This document shows positions 44,246 through 55,224 of a stretch of DNA of 64,000 nt, piece by piece (positions within the stretch are counted from its first letter, which is position 1; each line of letters starts with the position of its first letter). The DNA comes from Putridiphycobacter sp965230195. GTDB taxonomy: Bacteria > Bacteroidota > Bacteroidia > Flavobacteriales_D > Crocinitomicaceae. Below the pieces are notes generated by a model. That model searched no databases, was not told the DNA's origin, and saw only the letters and a program-made list of their open reading frames with translations. Both the position numbers and the translations under genes were made by a program. The DNA lies in contig OZ245997.1 of assembly GCA_965230195.1 (NCBI GenBank), positions 1,488,001 to 1,552,000 of the forward strand, in the 5' to 3' direction.

Positions 44246-46587
44246 TCACTGGGCTTCATTCTTAAGCTCTTCCAGAGAACGGTTACGCACAGGAGCCACG
44301 GTCGGTGGGTCCGCAGAAAAAGCACCAGGTGCACCCATGTTGCTCTCGCCAAAGAAGCGATTGAGGCTTCCCCCACTGTTCTGTTGAGCAGCCAGAAGAC
44401 TTGCATGTACTGCATTGGGTTGATTGTTTAATCCAGGCAAGGGTCGCTCATCCATCATGTGTCCCAGGGCAGCTCCCATTCCAGGACGTATGCCTGGAAG
44501 ATTCAAACCAGCAAGATTGTGTCCCATCGGACGACCAAGGCCTCCTCCATTCTGCATGAGAAAAGCTGGATGTCCGCCCAAGCCAGCGGGGTTGATAGAT
44601 GGAGGCATGCCACCTAAACCACAGTTATCGGCAAAACACACATTCTGAGCAGCTTCTAACCAGGAAAGAGAGCATCTTGAGGGTTGCCGCCGAGGGGAAT
44701 GCTGCCAACCGAAGGCGTGAACATTCCAGGTCCTGTGGGCATGGAAGGACGTACACCCATTAGGTTGCCTTGCAATCCAAACGAAGGCAGAGGAGTAGGG
44801 TTCTGTACATTGCCGGCAGCGACTCCAGGGAGCAGTCCCATCATTCCTTGTGGCACAGGTCCGGAAGCTGTGTTTCCTTTGCCGTCGCCATCATCGTCAC
44901 CGCTCTCCTGTACACCAACGGCAGGGGCTTCAGATTCAGCTCTGGCGGCCTGCAGCGCCGTTTGCTGCTGGGCTTGTCGCAACTGTGCCATCATCTGAGC
45001 CTGCTTCTGATGGACATTCTGAGCTTGGTGATTCGCCAACAGTGCCGACAGCAAATTATTCTGCTGCTGCGCTCCTCTCTGGCCGAGATGTCCCGCCTGT
45101 TGCATGAACGGAATGGATGGGACATTTCCCATCGCCGGATGCACTTGGGGTTGCTGAGCTCCATACCCTGGCAACCCCAGATTTCCGCCAGTCCTGGGGT
45201 TAGCGGCAAAGAGTCTCTCAAGCTGCGGGTTGTTCCCCGCAAACAGACCCTGTTGATGAGGAAGGTTCATAGGGAATCCCCCAATCGGCTGTTGCAACTG
45301 TGTTGCAGGATTCATATTTCCAAAGGATCCTGCTGGCCGCACTTGACCTCTTAACATAGACAACAAACGGTTTGCCCCTTCAATGTTGGCTGCTGTTGTT
45401 TGATTCGGTACGGATCCCTGTTGAGTACCAGCAGCTTTCAGCAATTCCAATTGTTGTCTTCCCAACTCAGACACCGAAACACGTTGTGGTTGTTGTTGAG
45501 CCGAAGCGGAGGCTATCAGTGATTTCTCTATTTGATCAACAGTACTGATGCCACTTGTAGGCATAGGGGGCAAATTTGAGACGCCTTGAGATTTCAGCGC
45601 TTCCTTGAGCGAGTCAAACGTGAAAGCAGATGAAGATATTCCACGTTCTTCTGCCTCCAGTTCTTTCTTGTAGTCATTGATTTCTTCATCAGTCATGAAC
45701 AGAGAGTTTTCTCCACGTTCATTGTTGCGTTCCTTGTTATCTTTGGCAATCTTTTCCCTCATCAATTTACGCTCTTCTTCAAAGTCGGCTGCAAACTGAC
45801 GGTGCTGCTTCATGCGTTCAGGATTCTCTGCTGAAGGTCGATGGTACATCCACTCGGGCTCGTGGCCATGATATGTCATGTCTTGTGGCGGATTGTCCGT
45901 ACACTCTTCCTCTGCAGTCAGATGATCAACACATCAAACGACGGAATGTGTGTATGCCGTTACCTTTGGCGGGCTTAGGCAGAGGTTTCTCTTTGTTTTC
46001 TCTGTGTCCGTAAGATTTCCACTTCTCAGGACCCCCCTTTTCAATACTTTTCGACAGTTGTTCATCTTTGTTGTTGTCCCAACGGCCGGGTGCATCTGAT
46101 CGTGAGTTGCGACGCGCCTAAATCATTGTTGTAAAGGATAGATCGGGGAACGGAAGACGCACAAAGCCTTTCTCTGCTGCCTGAAGCGCGCCCGAGTGCT
46201 GTTCGTTCCAGCTAATAGCAGATCGCAAAGCGCGTCCTCCTCGAAGAGGTCCAGGTCCATTCGGCATGTCTTCGCCTTCAGCAAGTCGACTGAAACCCAC
46301 TCCTCCTTTAGAACCTTCCATGACAGATGTCCCTGTCTACAGATGGATTTCGTGTATCGAATACGTCTCACCTTGGTTCTGTGGAGTCCATTCTCTCAGG
46401 CTGCGACTTCTGTTCCACTTCATTCCGTCCCTCGCCATAGGAGGCATGTCTTTATTCAAAGGTTCTACTGGCCTGCAGTACAAGCGCCTCGATTCCAGGC
46501 GTCCTGCGGGAGATTGAGGGACTTCAAAATAGCGGGGTTGTATCCAACGGGAGGAGCAGCCAGGTCGATCGTATCACGGAAATGCAT
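44246..46587 (-). CDS. Low-complexity protein resembling eIF4E-transporter 4E-T
   Basis: Minus-strand gene from ATG 46587 (MHFRDTIDLAAPPVGYNPA). Early exons are Arg/Trp-rich (WNRSRSLREWTPQNQ, SDAPGRWDNNKDEQ). A long exon at 45879-44656 holds YHGHEPEWMYHRPSAENP, a charged helix (ADFEEERKLMREKIAKDN) and FTFDSLKEALKSQG. It then becomes Gln/Met/Gly/Pro-rich for about 250 residues. The last exon has SLNRFFGESNMG and ends NRSLEELKNEAQ. The order 'PEW', then 'RFFG', then 'SLEELK' resembles 4E-T, the P-body protein that binds eIF4E and silences mRNAs. A canonical Y-x4-L-hydrophobic eIF4E site is only partly present (YNPAILK). Family is tentative. Confidence 0.5.
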
Positions 46588-47160
46588 CAGCTGTGCCCTG
46601 TATGAGTGTATATCTCAGTGAACAGGACTTTGTTGTCCCGGCCTTGCCTCGAGTATCGCTTCCGTGACGGCGTCGCGGTCTTCGCAGTGGTCGGCGCTTC
46701 AGCCGTCTCCGTCTGAGCTCTACAGACATGCATTTTCATCGACCGAATGTATTCCCCGTCTCGCGCCGTTTTGTCTCCCGTGACGTAGGAGACCGAGCCG
46801 CCGAAGGCGCTCTCTCCGTTTGAAATAGTCTCTGACGCTGTGCGCCCCTTACTTGACGTCTCCCGGTTTGTTCTCCATTCGTGCGGCGTCGCGTCTGTGC
46901 CGTTGTTGTTCGTTTGTTCAGGTATGTCCCTTTCTTCGCACGCCGTATCTCTTTGTCTTCACTTGTGTCGTTATGTAAACCAAGCGGAATTCAGCGAGAC
47001 GCAAAAACTAAAACAATTACAAACGACTAGCATACAAGTCCACAGAACGAACAAACACAAAAAGCGATGGATATGATCAACGCAGCGGGGGCACATTAGG
47101 CACATCGACATGTCACATCATCCTCTTAAACAGAAAATAGGACTCAAAATCTCACTCTCT
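46588..47160. other. Intergenic region, no gene supported
   Basis: Contains the upstream region of the 4E-T-like gene and the 3' flank of the SDR gene. Frames are short and without motifs. Confidence 0.4.
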
Positions 47161-47979
47161 TCACCAAGAATCGATTCTCCCTTTTCGCCAAAACTGACCG
47201 TTAGGCGTCGTCTGTGGCAGAAATGCAATTTCCACAATACAACGCGCCCCTTGATCTGCTGAAAAGGGAGCACTTTCTCCTCCCATGTCTGTTCGGACCC
47301 ACCCAGGAGAAACACTGCTCACTAACACATTCTTCAATCCATGCTGATCCATCTGACGGGCTTGGACTTTCGTCAAAGCAATAACCGCCAGCTTCGAAAT
47401 GCCATAGGGAGAATTGGGCCATCCATTCTCATGACATCGATCGACAGCTGCTTCCTCTACATACTGCTCGATGAGCTTAACGAGATCAGACTCTGTCAAG
47501 TAGGGATCCGCAAATTTCACACGCAGCTCTGGACCCAAAATCTCGAGCTTTCCCATTGCTGAAGTGACATTCACAACACGAGCGCCGTCTTGCAGCAGCG
47601 GCTGTAGATGACGAAAGACATCTAGGACTCCTGTAAAGTTGGTATCGATCGTCCGCTTCACTTGTTCGAGGCAGAGGGACTCGGGCGTGTCTTCGCACAC
47701 AATGCCGGCGTTCTGAACGAGAATGTCAACGCGGCCGTAGTTGCTGTGTATGAACTCTTTGAGACGCGTTATCGAGCAGTGATCCGTGACGTCGAGCTCG
47801 TGGAAAACTGGATGGAGTCCTTCGGCGCGTAGTTGGGCGGCCGCGGCTTGTCCGCGCTGAGTGTCGCGGGCCGTCAGCACTACCACGCCGTCGAATCTTC
47901 TACAAAGTTGCTTTGTTGTACTGAACCCGAGGCCTTTGTTGGCGCCAGTGACAACAGCGACCTTCGGCAATTTCGCCAT
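47161..47979 (-). CDS. Short-chain dehydrogenase, carbonyl reductase (CBR1) type
   Basis: Single exon of 272 codons. NADPH-binding TGANKGLGFST sits at residues 12-22, and VLTARD and VQNAGIV follow. The catalytic Ser lies in VTSAMG and the YxxxK pair in SPYGISKLA (Tyr and Lys four residues apart). SPGWVRTDMGG, near residue 230, is typical of the CBR1/NADPH-dependent reductase branch. It reduces ketone or quinone substrates, which cannot be told from sequence. No targeting signal is visible, so it is probably cytosolic. It has no intron, as with several neighbours of bacterial-like compactness. Confidence 0.88.
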   Translation of the reverse strand: MAKLPKVAVVTGANKGLGFSTTKQLCRRFDGVVVLTARDTQRGQAAAAQLRAEGLHPVFHELDVTDHCSITRLKEFIHSNYGRVDILVQNAGIVCEDTPESLCLEQVKRTIDTNFTGVLDVFRHLQPLLQDGARVVNVTSAMGKLEILGPELRVKFADPYLTESDLVKLIEQYVEEAAVDRCHENGWPNSPYGISKLAVIALTKVQARQMDQHGLKNVLVSSVSPGWVRTDMGGESAPFSADQGARCIVEIAFLPQTTPNGQFWRKGRIDSW

Positions 47980-48474
47980 GCAGACGCGTTGAATTTCTTA
48001 AATGGCGATGACGGCCACAAATGCTAGTCGTCGCTACTGGGGGTAACAACAACAAAAAACGAGAACATTCACATCATTGCGAAAGCGGAATAGCATTCCG
48101 AACCCCGAAGTTATCGTGGAAACAACAAGCACAGATTCGTAAAGAAATCCGATACACTCTTTGACCATCCATCACCCAGCCTTACAGCAATGAACAAAAC
48201 AACGTGGAAGGAGATGTTTATTCTACCGCATTGACAGACAGAATTATCAAGATTTTAATCGTCAGAGCAGAATAAAATGTAGAAAAGTCTCGACAGGTGT
48301 AAGGAAACGACCGACTTGAGGAAGAAGGCTCTCCCTCTCCCATGATTACAATGGACGGCTTCAGGGAAGGGAACAATCTTCTACGTCTATAGAAGAATAC
48401 ACACAAAGCAAGCACTCTTGTATGTTCATGAAGTGCCCAGCAGCTGGACATGTGAGGTGAGGCCTTATTGTTTA
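47980..48474. other. Intergenic region, nothing supported
   Basis: About 0.5 kb between two minus-strand genes. It holds the promoter of the SDR gene and the 3' flank of the next gene. No motif-bearing frame. Confidence 0.4.
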
Positions 48475-49335
48475 CTACCAGACATTTTTTCTTGCATCCG
48501 GCTGTTTGTTTTTCTCTTCATTGAGGGACCTTGAAGAAGAACGTTTCGATTTGGACGACGAGGACAAAGACGATGAGATCCGAAATCCGCAGGTGTCAGA
48601 ATCTAACAATGATCTTTTATCACTCTTCCAATCTCTCGAAGAATCAGCACGGGAATTGCGTGAAGGTGTCGGTGATGGCGGCGGTATCTTCTTGAGTTTC
48701 TTGGAAGCTTTTATTGGCGTTGCCGCAGGCGTTTTTTCGGGTACCTTTGGTTTTCGCGTCACGACAAGAACTGCACCGTCCATGACTTGATGACGAACGA
48801 CTCGCTGCTTTTCTTTAGACACTGCCTTGGCCTGATTCACGCTCTTTGTGACGTTCTTCGTTTGGTGCTTCTTTTTATGTTCCTCGAAATTCGAAGCCCA
48901 TGCATGACTTGCGGCACAAGATGCGAAGTCCTTTTGTCGACTCTGAACCATGGCCACCACCGTTTCCTTCACAGTTTCCATATCTGCAGCACAGAACAGA
49001 CCATCAAGGCGACCCAATAATCGTGCTGTCTCTGTACTTGGCCCGTCGAGTGACTGTTTTACCGTTGATTTCTCGTGGATGCATCGCGCAATCCGATTTC
49101 CTTTCGACGTTCTCGGTTTGTTTCGCGGTTTTTGTTTTCCGCGGCCTTCGGATCTGTCGAAGGGTTTCGGCCGTACATCGTCAAAAGGCAAACTACTTGA
49201 CGTCGAGTAATACAACCACGTGTCTTGACTGCACTGCGAAAACTTGTCTTCCGTCCCTGCGACGCTAAATTCTTTTTCGACTTCGTCTGCCCAGTCATAT
49301 ATATCAGACTTCAGAAACGCCGTGTCAAAATCCAT
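48475..49335 (-). CDS. Hypothetical Ser/Lys-rich protein, 286 residues
   Basis: A long single-exon frame from ATG 49335 (MDFDTAFLKSDIYDWADEVEKEF). The N-terminal part is acidic. A central region reads RLLGRLDGLFCAADMETV, then the protein is basic and Ser/Pro-rich to the end, with a serine run (SSSLSSSSKSKRSSSRS) and many Lys. No family was recognised. The tail composition suggests a nuclear or cytoskeletal protein, possibly phosphorylated. The start is chosen at the first ATG in frame. It is divergent to the next gene with 111 bp between start codons. Confidence 0.55.
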   Translation of the reverse strand: MDFDTAFLKSDIYDWADEVEKEFSVAGTEDKFSQCSQDTWLYYSTSSSLPFDDVRPKPFDRSEGRGKQKPRNKPRTSKGNRIARCIHEKSTVKQSLDGPSTETARLLGRLDGLFCAADMETVKETVVAMVQSRQKDFASCAASHAWASNFEEHKKKHQTKNVTKSVNQAKAVSKEKQRVVRHQVMDGAVLVVTRKPKVPEKTPAATPIKASKKLKKIPPPSPTPSRNSRADSSRDWKSDKRSLLDSDTCGFRISSSLSSSSKSKRSSSRSLNEEKNKQPDARKNVW

Positions 49336-49446
49336 CAGCACCAAACAAAACGACCACAAGATGTTTAAGGCAGTCTTGTAGTTTGACCTTGTCAGTTATA
49401 TACGTTTGTGTTTTCGTGGCCTATTTTTTACGGTAATTCGTGTACG

Positions 49447-50334
49447 ATGATTTGCGCGGCTTCTCAAAAAACTCGCGACGAGTTAACGCAACGGTTGGCT
49501 AAACTGAAAGCAAGACAGCATCCAAAAAACAGCGTCAAAAAACTGCCGGGATACGGAAAGACCTGGTTCTATTATAAGAGGACCGACACACTTTCTGAGG
49601 GAGAAACAGGCGGCTCGCTTCACGTCGCGACCTCCGACATTACAACATTCGTTAAGAAATTAAGGACGCGTCCGCCGCCTGACGAGGCAGAGGAGGATTT
49701 CGGCGAAGCGATCCAAGGTCCTGGATTTGAATTTCCTACCGACAAAGAAGCTGCGAAGTCCATTAAGCACTGGACGAAGCGATTTAAGCATTGGCATCCG
49801 CCAGAGTCCCTATCCAACACAACAGCCCCAAAATGTGTCCTACGTCTCAAACCACCGCTGCCATCTAACGAAGTGGAGATCAATGGGAAGCGCTACAAAC
49901 GCATTGATGGAAGACAAGAGATGGTATCTCTGCTGGATCGCGGTGGGTCCTTGATCGAGAAGCAACAGCCGACATTACTGGATGCCAAGTTCTATGGAGA
50001 GATCTTGAGGGAAGAACGTGGCGACGTACCGTGCCGTTTCGTGATGTCTCTGGGAAACAATCCCGTCCATCCCACAGATATCAAAGAAATCGCCAAGGAG
50101 TATGCGATATCAGAGATCTACGCCACATTCCCTCTGGCTTCCAAAGTGGTATTGGGTCTGAAGAAGCATCTCTCAGCACAAGGAGAGACACAACTGGCAT
50201 CGAAGTTGCGTGTGGAGCTGGCCACAAATGAAGAAGATCCAGATGAAGTCAACCAGGCACAGGTGCGCCGAGATCTCAACACGTCCACTGTCATGAAGCT
50301 CGATGATGGTGACGAGGCATCCATTTACATGTAA
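49447..50334 (+). CDS. Hypothetical protein, 295 residues
   Basis: Single exon from ATG 49447 (MICAASQKTRDELTQRLAK). The N-terminus is basic and helical, with LPGYGKTWFYYKRTDTLSEG next. The middle is charged (DEAEEDFGEAIQGPG, HWTKRFKHWHPPES). The second half has LDRGGSLIEKQQPTLLDAKFY, RFVMSLGNNPVHPTD and EYAISEIYATFPLASKVV. The C-terminus is acidic (LATNEEDPDEVNQAQ). No recognised domain; length, even composition and strand position suggest a real gene. No targeting peptide is obvious. Confidence 0.6.
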   Translation: MICAASQKTRDELTQRLAKLKARQHPKNSVKKLPGYGKTWFYYKRTDTLSEGETGGSLHVATSDITTFVKKLRTRPPPDEAEEDFGEAIQGPGFEFPTDKEAAKSIKHWTKRFKHWHPPESLSNTTAPKCVLRLKPPLPSNEVEINGKRYKRIDGRQEMVSLLDRGGSLIEKQQPTLLDAKFYGEILREERGDVPCRFVMSLGNNPVHPTDIKEIAKEYAISEIYATFPLASKVVLGLKKHLSAQGETQLASKLRVELATNEEDPDEVNQAQVRRDLNTSTVMKLDDGDEASIYM

Positions 50335-50410
50335 CGAACCGCACCTCTGCCTTGCTGAACGATCTGCCTTGGAAAACGGATCTAAACGTAGCACGTGTCG
50401 TTTCAACAGC

Positions 50411-50789
50411 ATGATACAAACCTGTCGTTTCATTTGTCTCGCCCAACCCAGCGCAAAAGGGCCAAAGAAGACTGTTAAGGTCATCTGCGCAAAGTGCTCT
50501 ACGCCGCTTTATAAAGTACGGCGGTCGTTTCTGTCCGCTCATGCCACGTGTACTCGCGGTATAGTATCGAAAAGGCGGTACAGGGGCGCTTATCAAATGC
50601 TGGCACGAACGTATTGTTGAGGTTGGTGATTTTCTTCTTTCGTGGAGAAATGCAGAAAGGGACATGTAGGATTACACCAATGGCGACTTGCGTTGCCCTC
50701 AGTGCCAGATAGAGTTCGCGCGGCCCGCCGTGATCCGCGGGAAACCGGCCAATAAGATCATTGGAGGGAAGGTGATTGTTCGGCGGTAG
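50411..50789 (+). CDS. Small zinc-ribbon protein of a conserved but uncharacterised type
   Basis: Three exons: 50411-50515, 50565-50621 and 50670-50789, with introns of 49 and 48 nt. The joined protein of 93 residues reads VKVICAKCSTPLYK, then YRKGGTGALIKCWHERIVE, DYTNGDLRCPQCQIEF, and finally IRGKPANKIIGGKVIVRR. CAKC and CPQC are a likely zinc knuckle pair. The 'YrKGGkGalvKC..ERI..D.T' middle and 'GkPAnKIIGGKv' tail are the sort of pattern that is widespread in plant and algal genomes in short proteins without known function. The exon borders restore one unbroken frame, which supports the model. The N-terminus (MIQTCRFICLAQPSAKG) could be a targeting peptide. Confidence 0.7.
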
Positions 50790-50993
50790 ATCATCTGACA
50801 ACCGTCTCCATTGGATGCCTTCCGCTAACCGTCTTTGGCTCTCTCTGCAAACCAACGCTTTATTGTCGTTCCCTTATTCATCGGCAACCGAAAGCGTCTC
50901 CTGTGAGAAATCCGATTTCGCGAAATCGTGCAAATGATGAGAGCATTCATTCGAAGGAATGTCCATCGCGATAGCGAAGAATAGGACGCGCAT

Positions 50994-51740
50994 CTAGATT
51001 GTCGCGTGGACAGCATCGAGATTTGACAGGAGTGTCTTACTCAGATAGAGCATCCTGGATTCTGCTGTGATCCATTCACGAGGACGGATGATGACATCTC
51101 GTGAGGGAAGGAGCGCCTTGAATGAAACTGTGTGATATGTTGGGCCTCCCCCATAGTCAATGGTCACATGCTGCACTGTACTCTGTTGATTCGGATCAAG
51201 AACAAACAGACGGGAGGGGATTCGAGGTGTCGATTCTTCAGATGTTGATGTGACAGAGATGACAGCAGGGAATTACTGTACATTCCGGAGGACTTGCCTA
51301 CCCATCGCCATGTGCTTCCTGAGCTGTCGAACCTTAGCTATGCAAATGAAAGACTTGAGCACGAAGAGGGAGGCATAGAGTATTGCCACATAGACTGTAT
51401 GTTTGATGGCATAACGGTTACGAGGTAGGATTGTATCGGAGCACGATGCAATCCACCAGAAGTACGTGACCTCCGAGGCCTTTGTGCGAGCGCATCTGTT
51501 TTTGATGAGGCATCCAGAAAGCATTTCACTCAGTTGGCGCACATCTAGACCCGCACTCGGTGAATCAAGATGTGACGGACTTCATTGTCATGTACACACA
51601 TGGACGAGCTGTCCTCTTTCTGTCGCATCGACACTGCTATCGGCACTCGGATGTGTCTCGTTGATGCCGAGGTGTTGGTTCTCGACCGCCAGTTGGCGAT
51701 TATCACAATCTCTCATCATTGTTTCGGAAAAGTCGTCCAT
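50994..51740 (-). CDS. Putative membrane protein, three exons, unknown
   Basis: Exon 1 from ATG 51740 (MDDFSETMMRDCDNRQLAVEN); exon 2 carries VRQLSEMLSGC and a hydrophobic stretch (HTVYVAILYASLFVLKSFICI), likely a membrane helix. After an intron of about 90 nt the last exon reads VQHVTIDYGGGPTYHTVSFKALL, RDVIIRPREWITAESRML and ends at 50994. The layout of one helix followed by a globular beta-rich tail is seen in small organelle membrane proteins such as TMEM-type assembly factors, but I cannot assign one. Borders are tentative. Confidence 0.45.
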
Positions 51741-51843
51741 AAACCGTGCAGAAGTACGGGGTCCGCAAAAACAGAACGCACTCACTAAGATCAAGATATC
51801 GCTGTCATTTCAACGGCTCTGTTTGATGATATTCAACGTCATG

Positions 51844-52613
51844 TCAGAATTCGAGTCCTGCATTGCGCGCACCATCTGCAACTGCCTGTAGAGAATAGCA
51901 TTAACTGAGAGTGAGATACCGATGTTCCTCTTCACCTTTACGCGTCCATGGTACATAAATCCACCTCGATCAAAGCACACTTTCGTGATGCCTTTCTCTA
52001 ATGCCCGCTGGGCCACGTGTTTGCCCACAATAAATGCTGCCTTCTGCCGAAAGACATATGTTATGTACACACGCATCGAATCGCACAGAAATGCGTTACT
52101 TTGTTGGCGCCAGCACCTCCTGTTTCTTCAATGACGTCCTTGACAAGCGTCGATGCTGAACATAGCGTATGACTCTTCGTATCATCGATGATCTATCGAC
52201 ACACGGTTTCGTCATCATCGATTCTTCCACAGAATATGACGTGACGACCTACCTGAGCATACATGTGCAGATTCGATCGGTAAACGGCGAGACGTGGTCT
52301 CTCAGGTGTCCCACTCAACTAAGAGTGTCATTCAGTACATAAGAGAACGCAGAGCAGATCAGAGTAGATAGATGCCTTCTTGCGAATGCGTTCGTGTCGC
52401 TTGATGCGCCGCGAGCGAAATGTGTCTTTCTCTGCATTCGTTGCCTCGACACAGAATGCCTGAGACCCTAACGTCCAATTTTGAGTGTTTTGGCGGCAAC
52501 GGACGATCTGAGATACGAGACAGAGAGAGACGACCGATACCGAGATGATCGACGTCCTTTGAGCCCGGCAGGCGGCGCATTCCTTCAAACGTCGACAACG
52601 CTGCCGACGTCAT
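51844..52613 (-). CDS. rplR: Bacterial-type 50S ribosomal protein L18 (uL18), organellar
   Basis: uL18 binds 5S rRNA. From ATG 52613 (MTSAALSTFEGMRRLPGS) exons read AFCVEATNAEKDTFRSRR, RHERIRKK, then LSGTPERPRLAVYRSNLHMYAQ, IIDDTKSHTLCSASTL, AAFIVGKHVAQRALEKGITKV, CFDRGGFMYHGRVK and AVADGARNAGLEF. The 'HERIRKKxSGTPERPRL' and 'FDRGGxxYHGRVKA' blocks are characteristic of cyanobacterial and plastid L18, so a plastid location is most likely; mitochondrial is possible. Introns of about 50-95 nt. The intron between KK and LSGTPER (52319-52375) has a GC donor. Confidence 0.88.
52319..52375 (-). other. Candidate GC-AG intron in the L18 gene
   Basis: On the minus strand the borders are AAGAAG|GCATCT and CTCTTAG|TTGAGT. 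Removing 57 nt gives RHERIRKK-LSGTPERPRL, a block conserved across plastid L18. No GT donor yields it. Confidence 0.55.
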
Positions 52614-52745
52614 GATGATCGGACAGAGAAATGTCCCAACTGTCTCCACGTGCGTCCGTGTGTGTCTGCGTGCGTGTGTTCTGAAAATCATATAATGGAC
52701 AACATTAAAGATCATAACTTTTAAACGTCTGGGACTGGAAATTGA

Positions 52746-53235
52746 ATGGGAGAAGTGCACGAAGCGATCTGTGTATTCTGTACGGAACAGCTGACGGGCA
52801 GGTATGTTCTTATTGTATCAGGCAACATAGGCCCCTTGCGTCTAAGGAATGGAACTCAATGATTTGTGTCACATAAGATATCACACACCGTAAAGAAAGC
52901 GCTCTGTTTTCCTTGGATAATAATTGTCTTTCCAAAATGGGAGACCTATTCGTCGAATGACACAAGAATGGAAGATTGTCTTATGTGTTCATTACCCGCC
53001 GCCACATGATCGAGATCTCGGCGTTGGCTATGTTACACAATCTCGAAATCTTGGACTTCATCAGATAGGCCAGATAGACGGTCGCCCCTGTGTGCGATGG
53101 GACGGACGTGTCTTGTTCTTTGTGGCTGTTGAAAGATCACAGAATCAGCCAAGAGACGAAAAGCTAAGCTACATGCCCCTTCACATCGTGACCCGTTTTG
53201 CCGCAGAAGGCCACAAAGGTGAAACGGAGATATGA
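52746..53235 (+). CDS. Possible small gene with a Cys pair, uncertain
   Basis: An ATG at 52746 opens MGEVHEAICVFCTEQLTG followed by a GT donor. The next frame (52924-53235) has MTQEWKIVLCVHYPPPHDRDLG and ICxxC-like residues. Composition looks coding (RPCVRWDGRVLFFVAVERS), but the splice join is not clear and no family was recognised. The start lies 132 bp from the L18 start on the other strand. Confidence 0.25.
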
Positions 53236-53938
53236 ATTAGAGGCTGTGTTAGCCCACTCTAAAGGCGTCCAGTCTACAGAGGATTCCCGACAGCAATCAT
53301 CGATCGACCGTTTGCTTGACAAGAGAATCAGAGCAAGGTCATCATTCCTACCTCTTACTGGAAGCTTGAGAAAAATACCCAGAGCGACGTTACAGTTTTC
53401 AGATGGGATCTGTTTTCTTGGTATTAATTCGGGCTTATCAGCAAAACACGTAAAACAACATAAAGAGGAAATTCAGTGATGGTGGATATTGATCTCATTG
53501 AAAGAGCACTCTTGTTAGATAACAAACGACTGAAGCCAAACCAATCAACCAACTTTAACAGAGCGTGAGCAACAGGGCCAGTCCCATCAAAGAAATCGTG
53601 GTTAAACACATGCTTAATTCTCCATTTAGAAAAACTCCATTGTAACATTTACGAGGACTCCAAAGGAGATGCTCAGGGGCGTAAATCTTATGCCTCATCG
53701 ATCGTCGGTGCTAAAAGATTTTATCAAAATAGTACAGCCTGTTACGTGTGATAGATAACAAACAATGAAGAAATGCCCAGAGGAGGAAAACGACTAATCT
53801 CTATAATGCACGTCAGATCACATGGCAGGAGACAACAAGACGGAGTGTGAGTCCAGACGGCAGGCACTCTTCTTGCTGCGAGTCAAGAAAACCTTACTAC
53901 GACGGTTGAGGGGCTCGCTCGCTTTTCACATGCATCAG
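53236..53938. other. Region without a supported gene
   Basis: Short frames only, one of about 93 codons at 53198-53479 (EAVLAHSKGVQSTEDSRQQ), not recognised. It could be a downstream exon of the uncertain gene before it. Confidence 0.35.
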
Positions 53939-55011
53939 TCATCGCAAACTTGGGTTAATGACTTGGACGAGTTCAGCAAGGGCTTGTGTATTCTGTGTGT
54001 TCTCAGACACAACACGTTGCAGATTCAAGAGACTCGAATGCAAGCGCGTTTGTGAAGCACCGCCTGTGGCAATCAACCGCGGGGAAGGTACCACAGATGG
54101 CAGCTGACTTGAACGTGGCGATCTCTGAGATGTGTAAGTTTGCCTCCTCAAACCGTTTTCCAAACGTCTCTTCTCTCTCTCCTAGACACCACCCAACCAA
54201 TCCGTCTGGTTACACCAAACCCGTCATTCAGAGAGACAGAACGGACCATTGTTGCAAGTCTGCTATTCAGATCATTCACTTGATTTTCCAGTACTCGTAC
54301 TCTTTCTTGGGACTCCAAGAGTTTGTTTCGATCTGCACACACAAACACAGAGAGGGCGCGTTTGTCATTGCCTTGGGATATTTGGATCGACGAGGCAGTC
54401 TTACAGCTGTCACAATCTGCTTCTCGCTTCTTGCGATCCCGTATCAAATCTTCCAAAGCATTCAATGAAAAATCTGTGCGTTACACCATCATTACAGCTG
54501 CCTCGATGGCGCCGAGGCGAGAGTGCGTGCCTGAAGATTGGATGGCCACTGCGATGTGGCTATGCGCATTCATCATATGCGCCGACGGCGCGATCTCAGT
54601 AACGCAATAGAATTTGAGTTGTTGACTCGGCACGCCTAACGCCCTCTCAAAGGCTGCGCCGACAACCTCTGGCATCTCAACGCCTCTTTCGGTCATCCTT
54701 GGTTGCAGGTCTTCTCGGTTAAAGCAGAATGCCTCGGAAAGGAGGTCAATGCGAGGTAAGCCCCGAGTTTCGCTGCTCTCCAATCCAGCAGAAGGCCAGC
54801 TTCGTGGAATCGGAGGTCCTCCTCGACGCAGGCACGATATTGGCAACTGCGGCACGTTTGGACGCTGACGCGGCGTGTTTCCCGGTTCACTCGGTGAGAC
54901 GACGCCGACAAAGTCTATATCGTCCTCGGTGTCTTCTGTCATGGCGTCGTCTTCGTCGCCGTCCGACCCTTCCCAGTTCAGCTCCAAGGCAAGTTCCTCT
55001 TGCTCGTCCAT
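53939..55011 (-). CDS. Acidic protein with C-terminal coiled coil, one gene or two
   Basis: From ATG 55011 (MDEQEELALELNWEGSDGDE) comes an acidic N-terminus, then a Pro-rich stretch and PEVVGAAFERALGVPSQQL. That frame meets a TAA at 54483. The same frame continues SLNALEDLIRDRKKREADCDS just downstream without its own ATG, so an intron probably removes the stop. A good coiled coil follows (NKLLESQERVRVLENQVNDL), then a last exon ending ALAELVQVINPSLR at 53939. No family was recognised. If the intron is wrong, these are two genes. Confidence 0.4.
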
Positions 55012-55224
55012 TCTGACTCGAAGTCGTTATCTGCCTCGAAGCTGAATGCCTTACTCTATTCAAAAGGCAATGGAAAACCACTGGTATCCACGAAACGACG
55101 ACTCAAAGGACGACCCGAACGAACCAAACAAGAAGACCACTCCTCCCCGAATTCTCGACGATCCGTGTTATCATGTTCTTACAACACGTCACATCATATT
55201 AGTCCATGCACCCCGGGCAAGTTC

